Shown here piece after piece: positions 58,170 through 64,000 of a DNA stretch of 64,000 nucleotides. This stretch comes from Gemmatimonadaceae bacterium. Lineage in GTDB: Bacteria > Gemmatimonadota > Gemmatimonadetes > Gemmatimonadales > Gemmatimonadaceae. The notes under the pieces are model-generated. The model did no database searches. It was given only the letters and a program-made list of their open reading frames with translations, and was not told the origin of the DNA. Location: assembly GCA_020851035.1 (NCBI GenBank), contig JADZDM010000010.1:1-64000 (forward strand), given 5' to 3'. The stretch's first letter is position 1. Every line of letters starts with the position of its first letter. A program made the position numbers and the translations under genes.

Positions 58170-59447
58170 ATGACCCTGTCCGCGCCCACGGCCGGCACCC
58201 CCGACCTCATCGTCGCCGGCAACCTCGCGGTCGCCGCCCTGGTCGGACTCGCCGTCGGGTTCGAGCGCGAGCGCAGCGGCAAGACCGAAGGCCCCGACGC
58301 CCGCTTCGCCGGCGTGCGCACCTTCTTCCTGCTCGGGCTCCTCGGCGGGATCGCCGGCCACCTGCTCACGGAAGGGAATGCACTGGCCGCATTCGCCCTC
58401 TTCACCGCCGGGGGCGTGCTGAGCGTGATCGCATACGCGCTCGCGGTGCGGCGGCCCGGCGCCACCTCCGACGGCACCACCGAGACCGCTGCCCTGCTGG
58501 TGCTCGCGCTGGCCGCGATGGCCGGCATGGGGCACCGCGCCATCGCCGCCGGTGCGGGCACACTCGTCGTCGGGGCGCTGGTCAGCAAGCAGCAGATCCA
58601 CGGCATTCTCGAGCGGCTCGGGGAACGCGAGCTGGTTGGTGCACTGCAGTTCGCGGTGCTGGCGCTGGTGGTGCTGCCGCTCTTGCCTGACCGCGCGTCG
58701 GGGCCGTGGGGCGGCGTGAACCCGCGCGCACTCTGGATCGTGGTGCTCGTGTTCTGTGCCGTGAACTACGGCGGCTTCCTGCTGCAACGCTGGGTGGGCG
58801 CCAGGCGCGGCTATGCCGCCATGGGCCTGCTCGGCGGGCTGGTGTCGAGCACCGCCGTCACGTTGCAGTTCTCACGACGCAGCCGCAGCGAACCCGCACT
58901 CGCCGCCTCACTCGGCCTTGGCATCGTGGCCGCATGCACCGTCCTGGTGCTGCGCGTGATCGTCGTCGCCACCGTGCTCAATCCGGCGGTGACGCGCGCG
59001 CTGGTGCCGTTCCTTGCGCCACCGCTCGCCGTGGGCGTGGTCGTGATCGCCGTCGTGCTCTGGCGACAGCCCGTGGCGCCGGAAGGCGAGGCGACGGCGG
59101 CGCTGCATTCCCCGCTGCGCATCGGTGCCGCGCTGCAGCTCGCCCTCGCGTTCCAGGTGGCGATCTTCGCGGTCCGCATCTCGCGCGACACCTTCGGCGC
59201 GACCGGCGTGCTCACGTCGGCCTTCCTGCTCGGGCTGACCGACATGGACGCACTGACGTTCTCCATGGCGCGGATCGGCGACGTACACCTCGCCGCCCGG
59301 GCGATGGCGGTGGGACTGGTGGCCAACACCGCACTCAAGGCCGCGATGGCGCTGCTGCTCGGGCACCGCGACCTGCGCCGGGTGGCCGGTGGCGGCCTGG
59401 CGGCACTCGGCGCGGCGAGCCTGCTCGGCCTGTGGCTGGGCCGGTGA
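58170..59447 (+). CDS. MgtC/DUF4010 membrane protein
   Basis: A 425-residue membrane protein with about eleven helices. The N-terminal part has the MgtC signature (V-G-F-E-R-E-R; F-A-G-V-R-T-F), and the C-terminal half is DUF4010. The usual length is about 400-430. Function is unproven; MgtC relatives affect membrane energetics and Mg2+ stress. It is divided from the Rid gene by 132 bp and is convergent with the large lipoprotein gene. Confidence 0.9.
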   Translation: MTLSAPTAGTPDLIVAGNLAVAALVGLAVGFERERSGKTEGPDARFAGVRTFFLLGLLGGIAGHLLTEGNALAAFALFTAGGVLSVIAYALAVRRPGATSDGTTETAALLVLALAAMAGMGHRAIAAGAGTLVVGALVSKQQIHGILERLGERELVGALQFAVLALVVLPLLPDRASGPWGGVNPRALWIVVLVFCAVNYGGFLLQRWVGARRGYAAMGLLGGLVSSTAVTLQFSRRSRSEPALAASLGLGIVAACTVLVLRVIVVATVLNPAVTRALVPFLAPPLAVGVVVIAVVLWRQPVAPEGEATAALHSPLRIGAALQLALAFQVAIFAVRISRDTFGATGVLTSAFLLGLTDMDALTFSMARIGDVHLAARAMAVGLVANTALKAAMALLLGHRDLRRVAGGGLAALGAASLLGLWLGR

Positions 59448-59495
59448 ACCGCCTCCACCGGGTCGGCGGCGGAATGCAGTGCAGCGTTCCCGCCT

Positions 59496-62156
59496 TCACT
59501 TCGGTCGCACCTGCACCGCCGTGAACGCCACCGTGTACGTCCCGAGCCCGGTGCTGTAGCGCACGTTCCACACGAACGTGCCAGCCAGTGCCTTCCCCGT
59601 CATCGTCGCCGCGATCGAGCCGCCCGGCACCACGATCAGGTCGGGGTTGAACACCGCCGCCGCACTGCCCACCACCGTGCCGGCGCCCAGCGGTCCCATC
59701 ACCAGCGTGCCCGTGAAGTCCGGATCGCCGCAGGTACCCAGCAGGCCCACGAAGTGGGCGCTGACCAGTGAGTCGGCCGGTGTGACGCCCGGTGGCGCCT
59801 GCTGCAGGATCGCGCCGGCGTTGCAGGACGGTCCGGTGACCGCCACACCGCCGACGAAGAGTGCCGTGTTGGCTGGCGCGCCGGTCATGCGACTCATCAC
59901 GGCCGTGGCGAAGTTGTAGGCCAGTGTGTCACTGCGCTCGGTGCCGATGCCACCGGCGGGCAGCGTGGCCGCCTGCACCGTGACGGTGCGCAGCGCCCAT
60001 CCCACCAGCGGCAGCGTCCCGACCGACACGACCGTCGTGTCGCGCCCGAGGATCGTGCCGCGGGCGTCATGGAGCACGACCCGGGCCACGTAGTCTCCCG
60101 CCGCCGTGTACTTGTGCGACACGGAGGGCGTGGTCGTGTTCACGGCGGGCGTGCCGTCGCTGAACGACCAGGCGTATCGCGTCACGAGCGGCGCGAGGTC
60201 GGTGGCGGTGACCGTGAAGCGCAGCGTGGAGTCCACGCGGATCAGCGGCCGGACCGGCTCCAGCAGCACGGGCTGGTAGTTGACCGAGATCCAGCGGAAC
60301 CGGCTCCAGGTGGTGGCCGTGTCGAGCGGGGAGATCGCGGACTCGATGATGCCGAGGCGCTGCACCCCGCGCATGAGGGTCACCGACGCATCACCCTCGT
60401 CGCCATCATGCAGGAGCACGCCGGCGGTCGAGATGATCCTGGTGTTGATGAGGGTGTCGGGCATGTACGCCAGGTCACAGCCGGTGCGGCACTTCGTGCG
60501 CACGCGGAATTCCTGCTCAGCCGTCACCAGCACGGCCTGCGAGGTGTCGATGTCCGCATACGTGTCGGCGAAGGAGTCCCAGCGCTGCAGCCGGGTCTGC
60601 GGGAACCGGCTGCGCCCGATCGACGCGTCGGGCACCTGGGCCCAGCCGGCGGCCAGCGCGGCGTCGTCGATCATCGCCGAGGCGCCGAGCGGTTCCACCC
60701 GCCGGATCGTCTTCGAGGGCCGGCTGCCGGAGGACTTGAACGGGAAGGGCACGAAGGCATCGCTGGCGAAGGTCATCGTGCGCGCGGTGCCGGGTTCGTT
60801 CGGATCCGCGAACGAGACGACGCCGTTCTCGCTGCCGTACGCCACCACCGCGTGCCCGACGCTGTCACCGAAGATGGCCACCAGTTGCGGCATCCGCGTC
60901 ACCTGCATCGCCATCACCAGAGACTGGTAGTACAACCGCGCACGCGGCACCATCGTCAGCGCCGCGAAGCCGTTCACGACGCGTTCCCAGGTCAGGATGA
61001 CCGACTGGTCCGCGTCCTTCTGCACCACCGAGGCGAGGCGCATGCCACCGGTGTTGGTGTCGTGGCGGTGTGGTTCCGTGGTCACGGTGTTGTAGCGGCC
61101 GTTCAGCGGCCCGCCGTCCCGCAGTGCGTAGTAGTAGTACATCGCACTGATCGACATGCCCGCGCAGGCGCCGGCCGGTGCGAGGATCGTGCCGTAGTTC
61201 GCGAACTCCCAGTCGTCGCGCCCCGGCAGGAACCCCGTGGCCGTGAGGGCATTCAGCCGCGCCACCGGCACCGACACCACGATCAGGATGACCGGTGAGA
61301 ACCCGGCGGTGGCCAGCGGCGGCACGTTGCCGGCCACCTTCGGGGTGACGCGTGGGGCGCCCTGGCGCTTCAGCAAGCGGTCCTGCGTGAAGTGGCGGCT
61401 GAACACGCTCAGCGTCGTCGCCGTGCGTGCGGCCACCGGCACCGGCTCGAGGGCACCGGTGGCCTGGTCCACGAAGAACGCGGCCAGCGCAGTGTCTGGC
61501 GACGCGACCGACACCGGAATCGTGAGCACCATCGGCAGCGTGGCGAAGGCCTGCGCGGTGGTGATCACGAGGGCCTGGCCAACCTGCGCGTACCCGGCGG
61601 GAAGTGTGGGCGGTGCGCTGGTGCGCGCGGCAATCGAGAACACGGCGGGACTGTCGTATGCGGCGGCGGGAACGGCGAGCGTGAGCCCATCGAACGGGTT
61701 GCCGGGCACGGTGACCTTGAGGGTGCCGCCGGTCACGGGCACTGCGACGTCGGTGAGCAGCGGCGTCGAGGCCAGAACGGCGACGGCGCGGAAACGCAGT
61801 GTGTTGGCGCCGGCCGCCGACACGCGCAGCACATTGACGCCCTCCGCGGCACCGAGCGTCCAGCGTCCCGGACTGGCCGTGCCATCGGCGGCCGTGGTGG
61901 CCTGTGCGGTCGCCACGGTGCCCGCACCTGAGTCGATCGCGAACGTGACCACGACACCCGGCTGCGGCTGGCCGGCGGCATTGGTGGCGACGACGACCGG
62001 CGCGGCCGCCACCGCCGTTCCTGGCGCGGCCTGCTGGCCGTCACCCGCGCGCACGGCGAGCGTCACGGCACCACCGCCCGAGCCGGGGGGCTGGCTGGTG
62101 GAATCGCCGCCGCAGGCGGCGAGCAGCACGCAGAACGCGGTGGCGAGGCGTCGCAC
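59496..62156 (-). CDS. Large lipoprotein: Ig domain, papain-like Cys/His, PKD
   Basis: About 886 residues. A GTG start at 62156 gives a compact lipoprotein signal (lipobox L-L-A-A-C); an earlier GTG at 62237 is possible. A Big-1-like Ig domain follows (G-Q-P-Q-P-G-V-V-V-T-F), then beta regions. A segment with G-A-C-A-G-M-S (Cys331) and G-H-A-V-V-A-Y-G ... F-A-D-P-N (His435) has the order and spacing of a papain-like/C39-like peptidase. A PKD domain lies near the C-terminus (W-S-F-S-D-G-T-P). Probably surface-anchored; peptidase activity is inference. Confidence 0.75.
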   Translation of the reverse strand: MRRLATAFCVLLAACGGDSTSQPPGSGGGAVTLAVRAGDGQQAAPGTAVAAAPVVVATNAAGQPQPGVVVTFAIDSGAGTVATAQATTAADGTASPGRWTLGAAEGVNVLRVSAAGANTLRFRAVAVLASTPLLTDVAVPVTGGTLKVTVPGNPFDGLTLAVPAAAYDSPAVFSIAARTSAPPTLPAGYAQVGQALVITTAQAFATLPMVLTIPVSVASPDTALAAFFVDQATGALEPVPVAARTATTLSVFSRHFTQDRLLKRQGAPRVTPKVAGNVPPLATAGFSPVILIVVSVPVARLNALTATGFLPGRDDWEFANYGTILAPAGACAGMSISAMYYYYALRDGGPLNGRYNTVTTEPHRHDTNTGGMRLASVVQKDADQSVILTWERVVNGFAALTMVPRARLYYQSLVMAMQVTRMPQLVAIFGDSVGHAVVAYGSENGVVSFADPNEPGTARTMTFASDAFVPFPFKSSGSRPSKTIRRVEPLGASAMIDDAALAAGWAQVPDASIGRSRFPQTRLQRWDSFADTYADIDTSQAVLVTAEQEFRVRTKCRTGCDLAYMPDTLINTRIISTAGVLLHDGDEGDASVTLMRGVQRLGIIESAISPLDTATTWSRFRWISVNYQPVLLEPVRPLIRVDSTLRFTVTATDLAPLVTRYAWSFSDGTPAVNTTTPSVSHKYTAAGDYVARVVLHDARGTILGRDTTVVSVGTLPLVGWALRTVTVQAATLPAGGIGTERSDTLAYNFATAVMSRMTGAPANTALFVGGVAVTGPSCNAGAILQQAPPGVTPADSLVSAHFVGLLGTCGDPDFTGTLVMGPLGAGTVVGSAAAVFNPDLIVVPGGSIAATMTGKALAGTFVWNVRYSTGLGTYTVAFTAVQVRPK

Positions 62157-62344
62157 GATCTGGCCGGTGCGGTGTCCGGCGGGAACCAGCACGGCGACGG
62201 TGGTGACGCGACGGACTGAGACAGAGGCAATTGGCACGACAGGTCCGGGACGAAGGAGGCAACGCAGGTCAGCGCTGCCCCGACACGCGGCGCCTTCGGT
62301 CCCTTCGGCTCATCGCCGGCGCATCCCAGGCGCCCGGCCCGCGT

Positions 62345-63301
62345 TCAGGCCGACGCGCCGGCGTGCTGGAGCGGGTCCGGCGAAGCGCGCTCACGCGCAC
62401 TCTCGATCGCGGGAGCCAGGAGGTGCCGCACGAGGAAGTGCACGACCACATCGGCGTACTCCACCACACCGCTGGCGAACGACCCGAGGTGACGGTCGCT
62501 CTCCGTCACCCACAACGTCGTGCCACCGGCGATGGCCAGCTCGCGGGCATGACGCACCGGCACGAACGGGTCGCCGGCCGCGTGGATCACCAGCGTGGGT
62601 CGGCCGCGCATCCCCACCATCAGGTGCACCGGCGCATCGTGCACGAGATCCACGCCGGTGAGCATCCGCGCCGCCAGCAGGGCGCTGCCCAGCAGCGCCG
62701 TTGGCAGCCGCGTCAGGCGCGTGAACTGGCAGCGGAGCAGGTCGCCGAGATCGGCATAGGCACTGTCGGTGACGAGCGCGCCGATCGCCGGCTCCGCCAC
62801 CGCGGCGGCAATCGCACTCGCGCCACCCATCGACGCCCCCAGCACGCCGACCGCGCCCCGCCGGTACCCGCGGCGCAAGACGTAGTCCACGGCGCCGAGC
62901 ACGTCCCGCTGCTCGAGCCGGCCGAAGGTGAGCCGCGAGGGAGCACTGTCCCCGTGGCCGCGCAGGTCGAGCAGCAGCACGCTCAGGCCCGCAGCCGTGA
63001 GCCGCTCCACGATGGTGTCGCTGCTGTTGCGAAGCTCCACGCCCCGGCAGGCATCGCGACCGTGCACCAGGATCACGACACCGTTCGCCTGCGGCGCAGG
63101 ACAGTACCAGGCCGCCAGCCGCAGCCGATCGTGTCGCGCCGGGAACTCCACCCGTTCCGCGGACACATGGCTCAGCGACGGGACGCTCACACGCTTCGGC
63201 GTGGTGAACCGATGCGCGACATACACGACCAGTGCAACGCCGCAGGCGGCGACGAGCGTGGCGGCACCGAACGTGACCGCGAGCAGCAATGAGCCTGACA
63301 T
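62345..63301 (-). CDS. Membrane-anchored alpha/beta hydrolase
   Basis: A 318-residue protein with one N-terminal membrane helix and an alpha/beta-hydrolase domain. Motifs: V-H-G-R-D (oxyanion), D-L-R-G-H-G-D-S, nucleophile Ser in G-A-S-M-G-G-A, Asp in A-A-G-D-P-F-V-P and His in D-R-H-L-G-S-F. It is a serine hydrolase of unknown substrate, resembling YfhR/BEM46-type enzymes. AGAGGG supports the ATG at 63301. Confidence 0.9.
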   Translation of the reverse strand: MSGSLLLAVTFGAATLVAACGVALVVYVAHRFTTPKRVSVPSLSHVSAERVEFPARHDRLRLAAWYCPAPQANGVVILVHGRDACRGVELRNSSDTIVERLTAAGLSVLLLDLRGHGDSAPSRLTFGRLEQRDVLGAVDYVLRRGYRRGAVGVLGASMGGASAIAAAVAEPAIGALVTDSAYADLGDLLRCQFTRLTRLPTALLGSALLAARMLTGVDLVHDAPVHLMVGMRGRPTLVIHAAGDPFVPVRHARELAIAGGTTLWVTESDRHLGSFASGVVEYADVVVHFLVRHLLAPAIESARERASPDPLQHAGASA

Positions 63302-63448
63302 GACGACCCTCTGGCAGGTGGTGAGATGACCCTCTCGCCACCAGATCGGAATCGCCGGCGGAAAGGCGACAACGCCCTCGTGCGGCGCACCCTTCCGCGC
63401 GTCGTCCCCCGCGTTATGGTACAGCCTGACCCGCTTCAGGGAACGAGG

Positions 63449-64000
63449 ATGAGCTCGCCGATTGCGACACTGATGTCTGGAGCGCAAGCCGGCGACCCGG
63501 CCGCCGTCGAGGCGCTGTTCACGGCACTCTACGCGGAACTGCACCAGCTGGCGGCGTCGCACCTGCGGCGCCAGTCGCCGGAATTCACGCTCGGCACCAC
63601 CACGCTGCTGCATGAGGCCTACCTGCAGATCGCATCGCGCGAAGGCGTCACCTTCCCGGACCGGCCCAGGTTCTTCGCCTATGCCTCGCGCGTGATGCGT
63701 GGCATGGTCATCGACCGGGTGCGCAGCCGCCAGGCACTCAAGCGCGGCGGCACGTTCGAGTTCACGACGCTCAGCGGTGTGGCGGAGGTCGCGGGCGGCG
63801 TGAGTGCGACCCAGCTCGACGCGCTCTCGACCGCCATGGACGAACTGTCGCGCGTGGACGCGGCGCTGGCCGAACTGGTGGACCTGCACTTCTTCTGTGG
63901 CTTCAGCTTCGCGGAAATCGCCGCCCTGCGCACCATGTCGGAGCGCACGGTGCAGCGCGACTGGCGCAAGGCGCGGTTGCTGCTGGCAGCGGCCGCGGCC
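63449..64000 (+). CDS. ECF sigma factor (Gmx1-like subfamily), cut by window end
   Basis: The frame starts at ATG 63449 (AGGGA upstream) and runs 184 codons to the window edge without a stop, so the gene is incomplete here. Region 2 is visible (H-E-A-Y-L-Q-I-A; F-F-A-Y-A-S-R-V-M-R-G-M-V-I-D), and region 4 ends with F-S-F-A-E-I-A ... S-E-R-T-V-Q-R-D-W. This is the TIGR02999-type ECF group, which often stands next to Ser/Thr protein kinase genes. Which gene follows lies outside the window. Confidence 0.9.
   Translation, partial: MSSPIATLMSGAQAGDPAAVEALFTALYAELHQLAASHLRRQSPEFTLGTTTLLHEAYLQIASREGVTFPDRPRFFAYASRVMRGMVIDRVRSRQALKRGGTFEFTTLSGVAEVAGGVSATQLDALSTAMDELSRVDAALAELVDLHFFCGFSFAEIAALRTMSERTVQRDWRKARLLLAAAAA

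Noticed and set aside
63410-63448. TATGGTACAG as -10 of the ECF sigma gene
   Set aside because: Poor match and no -35 box; not strong enough to list.

Overview
The window is very GC-rich bacterial chromosome carrying about 55 protein genes and no rRNA, tRNA or CRISPR that I can see. The style suggests a free-living, heterotrophic Gram-negative with many exported lipoproteins, peptidases and amidohydrolases. Gemmatimonadota is my best guess from gene content and protein style. It is an inference: no marker gene is present to prove it.

Layout. 1-5.1 kb: a 23-bp tandem repeat, an ArsR-type regulator with a double SRPBCC protein, an eroded GH31 glycosidase, a creatininase-like protein and an ankyrin protein. 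5.1-16.5 kb: a sigma-like/FecR fusion, an S9 peptidase, a DUF1801 protein, an EEP-fold enzyme, a racemase-like protein, an ankyrin/Clp-N fusion, a D-aminoacylase-like hydrolase and a DinB-like protein. This part also holds three clusters of a GTGCACTGTCACC repeat. 16.6-20.8 kb: an ankyrin gene coupled to a membrane protein, then a sulfide-handling operon (sulfide:quinone oxidoreductase, DsrC/TusE-like, DsrE2-like). 20.9-34.1 kb: a giant VWA protein, two transporters, a PEP-CTERM/DUF4114 protein, a thermolysin-fold peptidase, ilvE and lipoproteins. Two copies of a small CTAG-flanked element sit between convergent genes here. 34.2-46.5 kb: a Ca2+-type P-ATPase, GNAT, a second DUF1801 protein, a PLP decarboxylase coupled to an SMR-like protein, a second S9 hydrolase, a solo CZB protein, an orphan gp19-type tube protein, RidA and a ketopantoate-reductase-like protein. 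47-64 kb: a methyltransferase, SnoaL, a PCD-VOC fusion, a vanadium haloperoxidase-type protein, DUF4287, DUF808, an amidohydrolase/metallo-beta-lactamase fusion, an aminotransferase coupled to RidA, DUF4010, a lipoprotein with a papain-like Cys/His pair, an alpha/beta hydrolase and an ECF sigma gene cut by the window end.

Genes that clearly work together: ArsR + SRPBCC; sqr + DsrC-like + DsrE2-like; decarboxylase + SMR; aminotransferase + RidA. The most unusual non-coding theme is at convergent gene ends, which repeatedly hold hairpins. Some are simple inverted repeats. Others are supplied by two repeat families: the GTGCACTGTCACC clusters, and a MITE-like element whose CTAG flank gives genes their TAG stop codons and which carries a hairpin with T-runs on both strands.
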